A stretch of DNA of 64,000 nucleotides from Candidatus Accumulibacter phosphatis. GTDB taxonomy: Bacteria; Pseudomonadota; Gammaproteobacteria; Burkholderiales; Rhodocyclaceae. Below, one piece after another: positions 1-10,344 of this stretch. Made by a program: the position numbers and the translations under genes. Where the stretch lies: contig NZ_SPMY01000017.1 in the NCBI RefSeq assembly GCF_012939955.1, forward strand, positions 107,223 through 171,222, read 5' to 3'. The notes under the pieces were generated by a model that ran no database searches, had not been told where the DNA came from, and saw only the letters and a program-made list of their open reading frames with translations. Each line of letters starts with the position of its first letter. Positions within the stretch are counted from its first letter, which is position 1.

Positions 1-1
1 G

Positions 2-288
2 CAGCCGCAGGTCTATGAAGACGCCGGCCGCGCCGCCATCGTCACCGTTCTGGGCACCAAGCCCGAGCCACTCGACGAGGCGAAAGCATTACCGCTCATT
101 GAAAGCTACCTGACCAACAAGCAAAAGGCCGAGCGCGTGAGCGACGCGGTCAAGCAACTGCGTGGCAAGGCCAAGATCGAGTATCTCGGTGACTTCTCGG
201 GCAGTGCGCCCGCAGCACCCGCCGAAAAAAATCGCGACGACCCCCCGGCGACGCAGCGATCAACAAAGGCGTTGCCGGACTCAAGTAA
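2..288 (+). CDS. epsD: EpsD-family peptidyl-prolyl isomerase, C-terminal part, frameshifted
   Basis: This is the 3' end of a gene that begins before the window. The visible residues (QPQVYEDAGR, then a charged helical stretch and an Ala/Pro-rich tail) and the position directly before epsE fit EpsD, the SurA/parvulin-like peptidyl-prolyl isomerase of exosortase-B exopolysaccharide loci. The upstream frame runs past the likely end to a stop at 302-304. The neighbouring frame instead reads GDAAINKGVAGLK and stops at 286-288, which looks like the true end. The switch lies between an A7 run (225-231) and a C6 run (241-246). Two extra bases, or one missing base, would restore one frame. Assignment rests on context plus a short fragment. 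Confidence 0.6.
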
Positions 289-306
289 GCAAAGCGAGCG
301 CTAACC

Positions 307-1113
307 ATGAGCTATTTCAAGACACTCCTTCTCTTCATCCTGCTCCCACTGAGCTTCGCGTCCCTTGCGCAGGCTGAGGACAAATCGGCAGATTACCGCC
401 TCGGGGCTGGCGATGCGATCAGGATAAGCGTCTTCCAGAACCCCGACCTGACCGTGGAATCACGTGTCGCTGACAGCGGGATCATCACCTATCCCTTGAT
501 CGGCGCCGTACAGTTGGGAGATCTCACCCTCCGCGATGCCGAAAAAGCCATCGCCGACAAGCTTCGCGAAGGAGGTTTCGTCCAGAAACCGCAGGTCAAT
601 ATTCTGCTGACGCAGGTCAGGGGAAACCAGGTATCCGTGCTCGGGCTGGTCAATCGCCCTGGCCGCTACCCGATCGAAACCGGCAACACCCGGCTGACCG
701 ACATGCTGGCGACGGCTGGTGGAGCGATTCCCGATGGTTCGGACGTCGTCATCGTCACCGGCATCCGGGACGGGAAGCCTTTCCGCAAAGAGGTCGACGT
801 GCCTGCCTTGTTCGTGTCGGGAAACAGCGATGAGGACATCGTCGTCGCGGGTGGTGACGTCATCTACGTGCACCGGGCGCCCGTCTTCTATGTCTATGGT
901 GAAGTCCAGCGCCCCGGCCCCTACCGGATCGAAAGGGGGATGACCGTGCTGCAGGCGCTGGTCCGGGGCGGCGGCCTCACGATGCGCGGCACCGAGCGGA
1001 GCCTGCGCATTCATCGCCGCACAGCAGATGGCAACCTGGCCGTGATTGCCCCCGAGAAGTTCGATGTTATCCAGCCCGACGACGTACTTCACGTCGAGGA
1101 AAGCTTCTTCTGA
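307..1113 (+). CDS. epsE: EpsE-type polysaccharide export protein (Wza-like)
   Basis: A 268-residue periplasmic/outer-membrane polysaccharide export protein. An N-terminal signal peptide (residues 1-23, ending LAQAE) is followed by the Poly_export domain (YRLGAGDAIRISVFQNPDL, about 30-115) and two SLBB-type segments (about 118-200 and 203-265, the second starting FYVYGEVQRPGPY). No lipobox cysteine is visible, unlike classical Wza. It starts 2 bases after the longer epsD reading frame ends and is followed by epsF, so the genes are co-transcribed. It would form the outer-membrane exit channel for the polymer made by this locus. Confidence 0.9.
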   Translation: MSYFKTLLLFILLPLSFASLAQAEDKSADYRLGAGDAIRISVFQNPDLTVESRVADSGIITYPLIGAVQLGDLTLRDAEKAIADKLREGGFVQKPQVNILLTQVRGNQVSVLGLVNRPGRYPIETGNTRLTDMLATAGGAIPDGSDVVIVTGIRDGKPFRKEVDVPALFVSGNSDEDIVVAGGDVIYVHRAPVFYVYGEVQRPGPYRIERGMTVLQALVRGGGLTMRGTERSLRIHRRTADGNLAVIAPEKFDVIQPDDVLHVEESFF

Positions 1114-1138
1114 TCGCCGCGCCAACCGAAAGATCCCC

Positions 1139-2570
1139 ATGACTCTCAACCAGTTTCTCCTGATCCTCTGGGCACGCCGAACGGTGGCGCTGGCCGTGCT
1201 CGGGTTGACCGTTCTGACCACGCTGACGGTCAGTCTGCTGCTGCCGAAGCAATATACGGCAGCAACCTCGGTAGTCGTCGACGTCAAATCGCCCGACCCG
1301 ATCGTCGGCATGGTGTTGCCTGGCATGATGGCACCCGGCTACATGGCCACCCAGATCGACATCATCAACAGCGACCGCACGGCGCAGCTCGTCGTCAAGT
1401 TGTTGCGCATGGACGAAAACCCGCAGATCAAGGAACAATGGCAGGAAGCGACCGACGGCAAGGGCCAGCTCACTGCCTGGCTGGCGCAGTTGCTGCAAAA
1501 GAAGCTTGACGTCCAGCCCGCGCGCGAAAGCAACGTCATCCATATCGGCTTCACAGGACACGACCCGGTCTTCGCAGCAGCGATCGCCAATGCCTTCGCC
1601 CAGGCCTACATCGCTACCAACATCGAGTTGCGCGTCGAGCCGGCTCGCCAGTACGCCGACTGGTTTGATCAGCAGGTCAAGGCCCAGCGCGAACGCCTCG
1701 AGGTGGCGCAAAAGGCACTGTCGGATTTCCAGCAGAAGACCGGCATCATCGCCGCTGACAAGAGCCTTGACTACGAGATGCAGAAATACAACGAGCTGTC
1801 AGCGCTGCTCACCCAGGCCGAGTCGCAGGGTGCTGATTCCACCAGCAAGCAGAAGATCGACCGCTCGGACACCTTGCAGGAAGTCATGCAGAACCCGCTG
1901 ATCAACCAGCTCAAAGCCGATCTCGCACGCCTGGAATCCAGACTCAAGGAACTCTCGGGCAACCTCGGCGAAAACCACCCGCAGTACCAGCGCATGCTGG
2001 CGGAAATTAACGAACTCAGGACACGCATGCGCAGCGAGACGGCCAAGGTGACCAGAGCCATTGGCACGGCCGGACTGGTCAGCGAGGCCAAGGAAATCGA
2101 GATCCAGGCTGCGATCGAAGCGCAACGGAAAAAAAGTGCTTGATCTCAAGATCCAGCGTGACGAGATCGATGTGCTGGCGCGTGAAGTGGAAACTGCACA
2201 ACGGGGCTTCGACGCAATCGGGCAGCGCATGACACAGAGCAAGTTCGAGTCGCAATCGCTGCAGACCAACATCGCGATTCTCACGCCAGCCTCGCAGCCA
2301 CTTGAGCCCTCGAAGCCGAAGCTCCTTCTCAACCTGCTCGTCTCGGTCTTCCTCGGCACACTGCTCGGGATCGGTGCGGCGCTGTTGCTCGAACTCGCGC
2401 AACGACGCGTGCGCTCGGCCGATGATCTCGCGCAGATGCTGGACTTGCCGGTACTCGCCGCGCTTGGCTCGGCGCTCACACCGGGTCGGGGCAAAGGCAG
2501 GCGTTTCTCGCCCACCTCCCGCGTCGATCGCAACAATCCAGGAACACAGCTAAAGATTTCGGAGGCCTGA
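1139..2570 (+). CDS. epsF: EpsF chain-length determinant (Wzz/PCP type), frameshifted
   Basis: A polysaccharide co-polymerase of the inner membrane. It has an N-terminal Wzz domain with a membrane segment (MTLNQFLLILWARRT through about residue 40), a long periplasmic coiled coil (about 170-330), and a C-terminal membrane segment (LLLNLLVSVFLGTLLGIGAALL). The reading frame breaks at an A7 run (2129-2135). Before it the protein reads IEAQRKK; after it, in the next frame, VLDLKIQRDEIDVLAREVE continues the coiled coil. One extra A explains the break, and the joined product of about 477 residues has a normal length. The start at 1139 gives the expected N-terminal membrane anchor. There is no kinase domain; the partner kinase is epsG just downstream. 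Confidence 0.85.
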
Positions 2571-2576
2571 CCCGTA

Positions 2577-3449
2577 ATGAACGTAATGACTGAAAAACTC
2601 CATCTCGGCCCAGGTCCGTCCATTGGCGCCATGCTGATCGACAGCGGTCGCCTGGCACCCGCGGACGCCGAAAGCATCCTCAGGCTGCAGAGTGCTCAGG
2701 GAATGCGTTTCGGCGACGCCGCCGTCCAGCTCGGGCTGCTCAGCGACGAGGACGTTCAACAGGCCCTGTCGCAGCAGTACGACTACCCGTACCTCATGGC
2801 GGGCGACGAGTGCGTCAGCGAGGAAGTCGTCGCCGCATTCAAGCCCTTCAGTCCCTTTGTCGAACAACTGCGCGCCCTGCGCAGCCAGCTGCTGCTGCGC
2901 TGGTTCGATGCCGATACGGGTAGCGGCAAGGCTCTGGCCGTGCTCAGCCCGGATTCCGGCGAAGGCCGCAGCTTCATCGCCGCGAACCTGGCCGTGGTCT
3001 TTTCCCAGTTGGGTCAGCGCACCCTGCTGATCGATGCCGATCTGCGCAAACCCCGCCAGCACCAGCTCTTCAGGCTGCCCAACAAGCTGGGCCTGTCCAG
3101 CATTCTCGCCGGCCGGGCAGTGCTTACCGAAGCCATCGGCTGCATCCCTCGCCTCAATGGCCTGTGCGTTCTACCCGCCGGTGCCGTGCCCCCCAATCCA
3201 CAGGAACTGCTCAGCCGAGAAGCTTTTGCAAATCTGATGGAGACCCTGCCGGGTCGATACGACGTGATCATCGTCGATACGCCGGCCGCGGCCGAGACTG
3301 CCGACCATCAGACAATCGCCGTTCGCGCCCGTGGGAGCCTCGTTGTCGCACGCCGAAACGTCAGCTTCGCGCCACGCCTGCAAGCGCTTGTCCATTCCGT
3401 GCACGATTGCGGCGCCACTGTCGTTGGTTCCGTGCTCAACCAGGGGTAG
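2577..3449 (+). CDS. epsG: EpsG, chain-length-determinant tyrosine-kinase-like ATPase
   Basis: A 290-residue cytoplasmic BY-kinase-like protein that would pair with EpsF to control polymer length. Residues 12-80 resemble the GspE N-terminal domain (GAMLIDSGRLAPADAES). The ATPase part (about 105-290) has the Walker A region PDSGEGRSF, Walker A' LLIDADLRKP and Walker B VIIVDTP. The P-loop has Arg where lysine is usual (GEGRS), which I recall as typical of the EpsG family. No C-terminal tyrosine cluster is seen, so autophosphorylation cannot be inferred. A GGAGG ribosome site precedes the ATG, and the gene follows epsF by 6 bases. Confidence 0.88.
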   Translation: MNVMTEKLHLGPGPSIGAMLIDSGRLAPADAESILRLQSAQGMRFGDAAVQLGLLSDEDVQQALSQQYDYPYLMAGDECVSEEVVAAFKPFSPFVEQLRALRSQLLLRWFDADTGSGKALAVLSPDSGEGRSFIAANLAVVFSQLGQRTLLIDADLRKPRQHQLFRLPNKLGLSSILAGRAVLTEAIGCIPRLNGLCVLPAGAVPPNPQELLSREAFANLMETLPGRYDVIIVDTPAAAETADHQTIAVRARGSLVVARRNVSFAPRLQALVHSVHDCGATVVGSVLNQG

Positions 3450-3565
3450 AACTGATGCCGGTCTGCGCATTCCCTGTCGACCCAGCCGCCTTCGTGTCGG
3501 CAACACACAACGCGCATTCCGGCAGCGAGCAGGCAATCGACGACAGCCAGCTGACTTCCCGCCGC

Positions 3566-3961
3566 TCAACTGCCGGCACGCCCGGCAAGACCCAGCCGGG
3601 CGAGGGCGAAAACGCCAAGCAGCGCACCGAACGCGTCAGCAAGAAAATCGTCCCATCCGGCGGAACGACCGGGCAGGAAGGCTTGATGCGCTTCGTCCAG
3701 CATGCCCACCAAGGTCGTGAGGACAAAGGCCAGCAGCAGCAGGGCAACGCCATGCAGACGCAGCAGTCCGGCAGACAGCGCGATCAGAATCGCCAGCAGC
3801 ATGCACAACGCAAGGTGTGCCAGCTTGTCCCACGGCACTGGAACAAGGCCGACAGCAATTGGCTGCGCGCCAAGCACAAACACACCCGGCACCAGAACCA
3901 GCAACAGCACCAGCGAAGCAATACGCAGCTGCTGCAATCGGGCGGGGAGTAGACACGGCAT
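3566..3961 (-). CDS. VanZ-like small membrane protein
   Basis: A 131-residue membrane protein with about four hydrophobic segments and the VanZ-family signature: WDKLAHLALCMLLAIL near residue 43 and DEAHQAFLPGRSAGWDD near residue 88. VanZ-like proteins of unknown function are common in exopolysaccharide and exosortase loci. It is the only reverse-strand gene within the biosynthetic run from epsD to wecG. Its ATG and that of xrtB overlap on opposite strands within a CATG at 3959-3962, so there is no room for separate promoters if both starts are right. A later start cannot be excluded. Confidence 0.75.
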   Translation of the reverse strand: MPCLLPARLQQLRIASLVLLLVLVPGVFVLGAQPIAVGLVPVPWDKLAHLALCMLLAILIALSAGLLRLHGVALLLLAFVLTTLVGMLDEAHQAFLPGRSAGWDDFLADAFGALLGVFALARLGLAGRAGS

Positions 3962-4864
3962 GGGAATGGTCGCTCCAGCAATTCCGCGCGCGTCGCGGCA
4001 GGCGCTTGCGCAGTGGTTGGCATGGCTGCCGATTATCGCAGGACTGATGGTCCTTTACCTGCCAAGCTTTCTTGACCTGTTTCGAACCATTTGGGCAACC
4101 GACGAGCAAAAGCACGGCCCGATCGTTCTGTCCGTCGCCTGCTGGCTGGCCTGGCGAAATTGGCCAAACATGTGGCTGGCCAGTCACGGCCAGCAGACCA
4201 GTACCTGGGGCTGGCCGATCTTCATCGTCGGGCTGCTGCTCTACATCATCGGGCGCTCGCAGGACATCCTCCTCTTCGAAGTCGGTTCCATCATCTGGCT
4301 GCTGGTCGCCATTCTGTTGCTCACACGCGGAACGGCGGCACTGAAGGCGCAGTGGTTTGCACTGTTCTTCATGCTGTTCATGATCCCGTTACCCGGTGCG
4401 CTTGTCGATGCGCTGACCATGCCGATGAAGACGGCCGTCTCCTTCGTCGCCGAACACATTCTCTTCTCGGCGGGCTACCCCATCGCCCGCAGCGGCGTAG
4501 TCCTGCAGATCGGCCAGTACAAGCTGCTGGTGGCCGATGCCTGCGCCGGTCTGCACACCCTGTTCACCCTGGAAGCGCTGGGTCTGCTTTACCTCAACAT
4601 CATCCGCAGCGACTCACTGCTGCGCAACGTCACGCTGGCCATCCTGATCGTGCCGATCTCCTTCACCGCCAACGTCATCCGCGTGATGGTGCTGACGCTG
4701 ATTACCTACACTTCGGGGACGAAGCGGGGCAAGGCTTCCTGCATGCCTTTGCCGGCATGGTCCTGTTCCTGAGTGCGCTGCTGCTGATCATTGCCGTCGA
4801 TTCGCTGCTGCAATATGCCGTCAGGTGGCGGCATCGTCGCGCTGCGCGGGGGGCAAGACAGTGA
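3960..4864 (+). CDS. xrtB: Exosortase B (XrtB/EpsH), frameshifted near its 3' end
   Basis: A polytopic inner-membrane cysteine transpeptidase expected to cleave PEP-CTERM signals such as those of the two targets at 18.97 and 19.98 kb. It has about eight hydrophobic segments. The catalytic Cys is at about residue 195 ([11 protein letters not shown]) and the conserved Arg at about 241 (ANVIRVMVL). The frame breaks at about 4709: one frame ends [11 protein letters not shown], while the adjacent frame continues [18 protein letters not shown] and supplies the conserved His, then ends at 4862-4864. Restoring one missing C (TAC-CAC) rejoins them. As written, the protein would lose the active-site His and the last membrane segment. 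Its stop overlaps the epsI GTG. Confidence 0.87.
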
Positions 4865-5547
4865 AGCTCTGGCTGAGAAACGTCCTCCTGCTTGCACTCA
4901 TGCTCGCAGCATCTGGCCTGGCGATGGCCTTGCGGCCAACTGAAAAGATTGCCGACCAGGGTGCGCGTATGGATATCGCGCGAATATTTCCTGAGCAGTT
5001 TGCCGACTGGCGAGTCGCTCCCGGCATCGTGCCGGCCCTGGTCAGCCCCGACGTCAAGGAAAAGCTCGACGCCCTCTATGACCAAACGCTTTCCCGCACC
5101 TACGTCAACGACGACGGGCAACGCATCATGCTCTCCATCGCCTACGGCGGCGACCAGAGTGGCGACAAGACACAGGTACATCGGCCGGAGTTCTGTTATG
5201 CGGCGCAGGGCTTTCAGTTGAGCAATAACCGCGAAAGCCAGATCACGACCGAGAGCGGCGTCCTGCCGGTGCGACGCCTTGAAGCGGTTCAAGGCAGCCG
5301 GAATGAACCGATCACCTACTGGATCACCATCGGTGACGAGGTGACGCTGCCCGGTCTGGGCCGCAAGTTGATCCAGCTGCGCTACGGACTCACCGGAAAA
5401 GTACCCGACGGCATGCTGGTGCGCGTGTCGTCGATCGATCAGGACGTTAGCAAGGCCTACCAACTGCAAGACCACTTCGTTCGCGACATGCTTGCCGCCA
5501 TCAATGCGCAAGATCGCATTCGCGTCGCCGGTCGTTTGATTCCGTAA
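4861..5547 (+). CDS. epsI: EpsI-family exosortase-associated protein
   Basis: A 228-residue protein of the EpsI family, normally found beside or fused to exosortases. A hydrophobic N-terminus ([19 protein letters not shown]) serves as anchor or signal. The conserved core includes [19 protein letters not shown] (about residues 102-120) and a [11 protein letters not shown] segment. The GTG at 4861 overlaps the xrtB stop (GTGA) and gives a family-like start; an in-frame ATG at 4825 would add 12 residues. EpsI is thought to assist exosortase function or polymer processing, but its biochemical role is not established. Confidence 0.85.
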   Translation: MKLWLRNVLLLALMLAASGLAMALRPTEKIADQGARMDIARIFPEQFADWRVAPGIVPALVSPDVKEKLDALYDQTLSRTYVNDDGQRIMLSIAYGGDQSGDKTQVHRPEFCYAAQGFQLSNNRESQITTESGVLPVRRLEAVQGSRNEPITYWITIGDEVTLPGLGRKLIQLRYGLTGKVPDGMLVRVSSIDQDVSKAYQLQDHFVRDMLAAINAQDRIRVAGRLIP

Positions 5548-5567
5548 CTCCCTGAACAGGCAAAGTC

Positions 5568-6653
5568 ATGACAAAAACAGCACTGATTACCGGCGTCACC
5601 GGCCAGGACGGCGCCTACCTCGCCGAATTCCTGCTCAACAAGGGCTACATCGTGCACGGCATCAAGCGCCGCGCCTCGCTCTTCAACACCGACCGCATCG
5701 ACCACCTGTACCAGGACCCACATGTCAACAACCGCAACTTCATCCTGCATCACGGTGACCTTACCGACTCGACCAACCTGATTCGCATCATCCAGCACGT
5801 CCAGCCCGACGAAATCTACAACCTCGCCGCGATGAGCCACGTGGCCGTCAGCTTCGAAACCCCCGAATACACGGCCAACGCCGACGGTATCGGCACCCTG
5901 CGCATCCTCGAAGCCATCCGCATTCTCGGTCTCGAAAAGAAGGCCCGCTTCTACCAGGCCAGCACTTCCGAACTCTATGGCCTCGTCCAGGAAACCCCGC
6001 AGAAGGAAACCACCCCCTTCTACCCGCGCAGCCCTTACGCCGTCGCCAAAATGTACGCCTACTGGATCACGGTCAATTACCGGGAAGCCTACGGCCTCTA
6101 TGCCTGTAACGGCATTCTGTTCAATCACGAATCACCGCTGCGCGGCGAAACCTTTGTCACCCGCAAAATCACCCGTGCGCTGGCACGAATCAAGCTCAAG
6201 CTGCAGGACTGCCTCTACCTTGGCAACATGGACTCCCTCCGCGACTGGGGCCATGCCAAGGACTACGTCGAAATGCAATGGCTGATGCTGCAGCAGGACC
6301 AGCCCGACGACTTCGTCATTGCCACCGGCGTCCAATACAGCGTGCGCCAGTTCGTCGATACCGCCGCGCGCGAACTCGGCATCGAGATCACCTGGCAAGG
6401 GCGAGGCGTTGAAGAAACAGGGACCGACCAGAACGGCAACATCATCGTCAGGGTCGATCCGCGTTACTTCCGCCCCACCGAAGTCGAAACCCTGCTTGGC
6501 GACCCGACCAAGGCCCGGGAAAAGCTTGGCTGGACACCGAAAACCACCTTCGCCGAACTGGTTGCCGAAATGGTTCGTGAAGACCTGAAGAGTGCCGAAC
6601 GTGACGAACTGGTCAAGAAACACGGCTACGCCGCCTTCGATCACCACGAGTAA
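5568..6653 (+). CDS. gmd: GDP-mannose 4,6-dehydratase
   Basis: A 361-residue extended short-chain dehydrogenase converting GDP-D-mannose to GDP-4-keto-6-deoxymannose in the cytoplasm. The NAD(P)-binding motif is [15 protein letters not shown] (residues 8-22). The catalytic Tyr and Lys lie in [12 protein letters not shown] (near residue 156), and [15 protein letters not shown] is typical of Gmd. Length is normal and the frame intact. It lies 20 bases after epsI and 12 bases before fcl, so the locus can make GDP-L-fucose or a related deoxysugar as a polymer precursor. Confidence 0.97.
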   Translation: MTKTALITGVTGQDGAYLAEFLLNKGYIVHGIKRRASLFNTDRIDHLYQDPHVNNRNFILHHGDLTDSTNLIRIIQHVQPDEIYNLAAMSHVAVSFETPEYTANADGIGTLRILEAIRILGLEKKARFYQASTSELYGLVQETPQKETTPFYPRSPYAVAKMYAYWITVNYREAYGLYACNGILFNHESPLRGETFVTRKITRALARIKLKLQDCLYLGNMDSLRDWGHAKDYVEMQWLMLQQDQPDDFVIATGVQYSVRQFVDTAARELGIEITWQGRGVEETGTDQNGNIIVRVDPRYFRPTEVETLLGDPTKAREKLGWTPKTTFAELVAEMVREDLKSAERDELVKKHGYAAFDHHE

Positions 6654-6665
6654 AGCAGGCCGGGT

Positions 6666-7646
6666 ATGGACAAGAACGCAAAAATCTACATCGCCGGCCA
6701 CCGCGGCCTGGTTGGTTCCGCCATCGTGCGCAACCTCCAGGCGCATGGCTACAACCAGCTCATCACCCGCACCCATGCCGAGCTCGACCTCACCCGGCAG
6801 GAAGCGACTGAAGCCCTGTTCGCCAAGGAAAAGCCCGATTACGTTTTCCTCGCCGCTGCAAAAGTGGGCGGCATCCACGCCAACAATGCCTACCCGGCCG
6901 ACTTCATTGCGTCCAACCTGGCCATCCAGAGCAACGTCATCAACGCTGCCTACCGCAACAGGGTCAAGCGCCTGCTGTTTCTCGGTTCCAGCTGCATCTA
7001 CCCCAAGCTCGCCCCGCAGCCGCTCAAGGAAGAATCACTGCTCACCGGCCCGCTCGAAGCCACCAACCGGCCCTATGCGCTGGCCAAGATCGCCGGCATC
7101 GAAATGTGCTGGAGCTACAACCGGCAATATGGCACCCGCTTTGTCGCCGCGATGCCCACCAATCTCTACGGCCCCGGCGACAACTACCACCCAGATGACT
7201 CCCATGTCATCCCAGCACTAATTCGCAAGTTTCATGAAGCCAAGCAAGCCAAGGCACCCACGGTAAGCGTCTGGGGCACCGGCACACCACGCCGCGAATT
7301 CATGTACAGCGAAGACATGGCCGATGCCTGCATTTACCTCATGACCCTCCCCGATGACACCTTCAACACGCTGCTCGGCAGTGAGGAAGCAGCGACGGGA
7401 ATCTTCATGCCACCGGTCGTAAATATCGGCGTCGGTGACGACCTGACCATCAAGGAACTGGCCGAAACGGTCAAGAGCGTGGTCGGCTACGAAGGGAATA
7501 CCGAGTTTGATGATAGCAAGCCGGATGGCACGCCGCGCAAGCTGATGGATGTTTCCAGGTTGCGTTCTCTGGGATGGCAAGCGAAAACGAGCCTGCAAGC
7601 GGGTCTGGCCAAGGCCTGTCACGATTTTCAAGCGGGTTTGCCGTGA
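6666..7646 (+). CDS. fcl: GDP-L-fucose synthase
   Basis: A 326-residue epimerase/reductase that turns the Gmd product into GDP-L-fucose. The nucleotide-binding motif is [15 protein letters not shown] (near residue 7), the active-site Ser lies in [13 protein letters not shown], and the YxxxK pair is in [14 protein letters not shown]. Length and frame are normal. It directly follows gmd, and its stop overlaps the GTG start of the next gene (GTGA). Together the pair implies fucose or a 6-deoxyhexose in the polymer. Confidence 0.96.
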   Translation: MDKNAKIYIAGHRGLVGSAIVRNLQAHGYNQLITRTHAELDLTRQEATEALFAKEKPDYVFLAAAKVGGIHANNAYPADFIASNLAIQSNVINAAYRNRVKRLLFLGSSCIYPKLAPQPLKEESLLTGPLEATNRPYALAKIAGIEMCWSYNRQYGTRFVAAMPTNLYGPGDNYHPDDSHVIPALIRKFHEAKQAKAPTVSVWGTGTPRREFMYSEDMADACIYLMTLPDDTFNTLLGSEEAATGIFMPPVVNIGVGDDLTIKELAETVKSVVGYEGNTEFDDSKPDGTPRKLMDVSRLRSLGWQAKTSLQAGLAKACHDFQAGLP

Positions 7647-9040
7647 ATCAAGCAGACCAAATGAACGTCGCGGCGTCGGCACAGCCCTCCCCAGACGATG
7701 CGTCTACGGTTGCTGTGGAAGCGGTGCGCAAACAGATGTTTCTCGACTTCTGCGCCGCGCTCGATGCGCATGCCATGCCTTATGTGATTTTATCTGGCTA
7801 CAGCGGCTATCCGGACAGAATCGATTCGGACATTGATTTCATGGTCTCCGAAGCCGATTTCCTGCGCCTGCCGGCGCTTTTCAATGACGCCAGCAGCGTG
7901 CCTGGCGCGCGGCTGGTACAGGCAGTCCAGCACGGCCCCTCGGCGTGCTGCTACGCGCTCGCGAGCCATACTGGCCATCGTATTGCCTACCTGCATCCCG
8001 ACTCCACCGCCAGCTATCGGAGCAAGGGGCGGCTCTGGTTGCGCGGCCAAGCGGTCCTCGCCAGCCGCCGGAAGGCGGCGGCCGGCTTCTGGATTCCTGC
8101 GGCGGCGGTCGAATTCGAGTATTACTTCGTCAAGCGGTGCGACAAGGGTGTGGTCGAAGCGCATCACATCGACACCTTTGCCACCCTGTTGGCGGAAGAC
8201 CCGGTAGGCTGTCGCGCCGTGCTGGCGCGGCTTGCGCCGTTACCCCTGTCAGACGAGCTGGAGTCCGCAATTAGCAAGGGCAACGTGGCGTGGTTTGAGC
8301 AACACCGCCAGCAATTGCAGCTCGCCTTGAGCGACAGCATGCCCCGCGAAGCCTTCGTCGGGCGGCTGCTCAGCCGAGCCAGCGAGATACTGCGCCGCGC
8401 GCGCCGCATCCTGCGCCCAACCGGCCTCGTCATCGCCGTTCTGGGCCCGGATGGCAGCGGTAAAACCACCGTCATCGAGCATCTCGAACGTGAGCTAGCG
8501 CCGGTCTTTCGGCGGGTACGCCGCTTCCATCTGCGCCCGCATTTCGGCGCAGCCCTCGGCAGTACTGTCGTCACGGATCCACATGGCGAAAAACCGCGTG
8601 GCCACCTCGCCAGTGCCGCGAAAGTCGGCCTGTTCATGATCGACTACTGGATGGGATGGCTGCGCTGGGTGTATCCGGCCAAGGTGCGCTCGAACCTGAT
8701 CGTGTTCGATCGCTACTACCACGACATGCTGGTTGACCCGGCCAGATACCGCTTGCCACGCGGCAGTTTTCTCCAGCGTCTGCTCGTCGACCTGGTGCCA
8801 AAGCCGGATATCTGGCTGATTCTGCACGCCCCTCCCGAGCTGCTGGTGGCAAGAAAAGGCGAAATCACCCTGGAGGCCGCTCAAGTTCTTTCCAAAGATT
8901 ACGCCCATCTTGCCTTTCAACTGCACGCCATCTCGATCGATACCGGCCGTGGATTAAAAGAGACTCTCGCCGCGGCAGTTGCCGCACCGCTCGAGTACCT
9001 CGCTACGCGTACCTCGGCCCGCATCGGAGCCGCACGATGA
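7643..9040 (+). CDS. Nucleotidyltransferase-like / thymidylate-kinase-like fusion protein
   Basis: About 465 residues in two modules. The N-terminal half has a nucleotidyltransferase-fold signature ([10 protein letters not shown] near residue 61). The C-terminal half is a thymidylate-kinase-like P-loop domain ([19 protein letters not shown] near residue 268, then [12 protein letters not shown]). Proteins of this make-up occur in capsule and EPS loci; the substrate is unknown and is probably not dTMP. The GTG at 7643 overlaps the fcl stop; an ATG at 7661 is an alternative start. The 3' end overlaps the next gene by 4 bases (ATGA), so it belongs to the operon. Confidence 0.75.
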   Translation: MNQADQMNVAASAQPSPDDASTVAVEAVRKQMFLDFCAALDAHAMPYVILSGYSGYPDRIDSDIDFMVSEADFLRLPALFNDASSVPGARLVQAVQHGPSACCYALASHTGHRIAYLHPDSTASYRSKGRLWLRGQAVLASRRKAAAGFWIPAAAVEFEYYFVKRCDKGVVEAHHIDTFATLLAEDPVGCRAVLARLAPLPLSDELESAISKGNVAWFEQHRQQLQLALSDSMPREAFVGRLLSRASEILRRARRILRPTGLVIAVLGPDGSGKTTVIEHLERELAPVFRRVRRFHLRPHFGAALGSTVVTDPHGEKPRGHLASAAKVGLFMIDYWMGWLRWVYPAKVRSNLIVFDRYYHDMLVDPARYRLPRGSFLQRLLVDLVPKPDIWLILHAPPELLVARKGEITLEAAQVLSKDYAHLAFQLHAISIDTGRGLKETLAAAVAAPLEYLATRTSARIGAAR

Positions 9041-10344
9041 GCGACTCTCCCCGCAAATCCTTGCGTATCCTGCTTTCCGCCTACGCCTGCGAGCCCGGCA
9101 AAGGCTCCGAACCCGGCGTTGGCTGGAACTGGGCGCTGGCATTGGCGCGGCGCGGGCATGAAATCTGGGTGCTGACCCGTCGCAACAACCAGGAGACCAT
9201 CGAGCCCGAATATCGGCGCCTTGAGCCCGCCCTCAAAGCGCGGCTGCATTTTACCTATTACGACTTGCCCAAATGGGCGAGTTGGTGGAAGAAGGGCGGG
9301 CGGGGCGTTCACCTTTACTATCTGCTTTGGCAGTGGGGTGCGTATCAGGTCGCGAAGAAACAGCATGCCGAGAACAAGTTTGACCGCGTTCAGCACGCCA
9401 CTTTTGTCAGCGTTCGGCAGCCGAGCTTCATGGGCGGGCTGGGTATCCCCTTCATCTTTGGCCCTGTCGCGGGCGGTGAGCGCGCACCGTGGCGCCTGCG
9501 CTCTGGTTACGGCTGGCGAGGCTGGTTGCTGGACGCCGCACGAGACGCAGCCAATGCGCTGGTGAAAGTCGATCCCTTGATGTGGCGGACGTTCGCACAG
9601 GCAGAGCGGATCTATGTCACGTCGGGACAAACGAAAAATCTCGTGCCGCGTCGGTATTGGCCCAAGACCCAGATCAAGCTGGCGATCGCTCTTGATGGCC
9701 CGGAAGCAGTCCGCCCGCATGAATCACACGGAGTACCGTCGCCACGTATTCTTTATCTGGGGCGTTTCCTCTATTGGAAGGGCATGCATCTCGGGCTGGC
9801 CAGTTTCTCCCGCCTTCTCAAGAGCCTTCCCGACGCAAGACTTTCGATGATCGGCTGCGGTCCCGACGAAGCACGCTGGCGCCAATTGGCGAATCAACTC
9901 GGCATGACAGACAGCATCGACTGGATACCGTGGGTCGGTCAATCCGAGCTCCCTGCCCTGTACCGCAATCATGACGTCCTGCTGTTTCCCAGTCTGCATG
10001 ACTCCGGCGGCATGGTTGTACTGGAAGCGATGCAGAACGGCCTACCCGTTGTTTGCCTGAAACTGGGCGGGCCAGGGGTCTTGGTCGACGAAACCGGCGG
10101 CGTAGCCCTGGATCCAGACGGCCATTCGAAATGCAGCCTGATCGATGCCGTGGCCCATCGCCTGACCGGCTTATGCCTCGATCGCAAGGCGCTGGCACAA
10201 AAGTCGACAGGTGCGCGAAAGCGCGCACTTGAATATGGCCCCGATGCATTGGCGGCCGCCATCTACGCCCCGATCGAAACCGAACAAGCTGTGATAGTTG
10301 CAAGAAATCCGCTCAAAGACAGAGAACCTGTAGTGGCAGCATGA
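9037..10344 (+). CDS. Glycosyltransferase family 4 protein
   Basis: A 435-residue GT-B fold glycosyltransferase. The N-terminal domain begins LRILLSAYACEPGKGSEPG, a start typical of one GT4 subgroup. The C-terminal domain has ILYLGRFLYWKGMHLGL (about 233-249) and the donor-binding region DSGGMVVLEAMQNGLPVVC. It would transfer a sugar to the growing lipid-linked repeat unit at the cytoplasmic face; donor and acceptor cannot be read from sequence. Its start and stop codons overlap both neighbours by 4 bases (ATGA), indicating translational coupling. Confidence 0.88.
   Translation: MSDSPRKSLRILLSAYACEPGKGSEPGVGWNWALALARRGHEIWVLTRRNNQETIEPEYRRLEPALKARLHFTYYDLPKWASWWKKGGRGVHLYYLLWQWGAYQVAKKQHAENKFDRVQHATFVSVRQPSFMGGLGIPFIFGPVAGGERAPWRLRSGYGWRGWLLDAARDAANALVKVDPLMWRTFAQAERIYVTSGQTKNLVPRRYWPKTQIKLAIALDGPEAVRPHESHGVPSPRILYLGRFLYWKGMHLGLASFSRLLKSLPDARLSMIGCGPDEARWRQLANQLGMTDSIDWIPWVGQSELPALYRNHDVLLFPSLHDSGGMVVLEAMQNGLPVVCLKLGGPGVLVDETGGVALDPDGHSKCSLIDAVAHRLTGLCLDRKALAQKSTGARKRALEYGPDALAAAIYAPIETEQAVIVARNPLKDREPVVAA

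Noticed and set aside
460..1326. Long reverse-strand open frame (288 codons) across epsE/epsF
   Set aside because: It is antisense to clearly coding epsE and epsF, has no family motif or ribosome site, and such frames are expected in GC-rich DNA.
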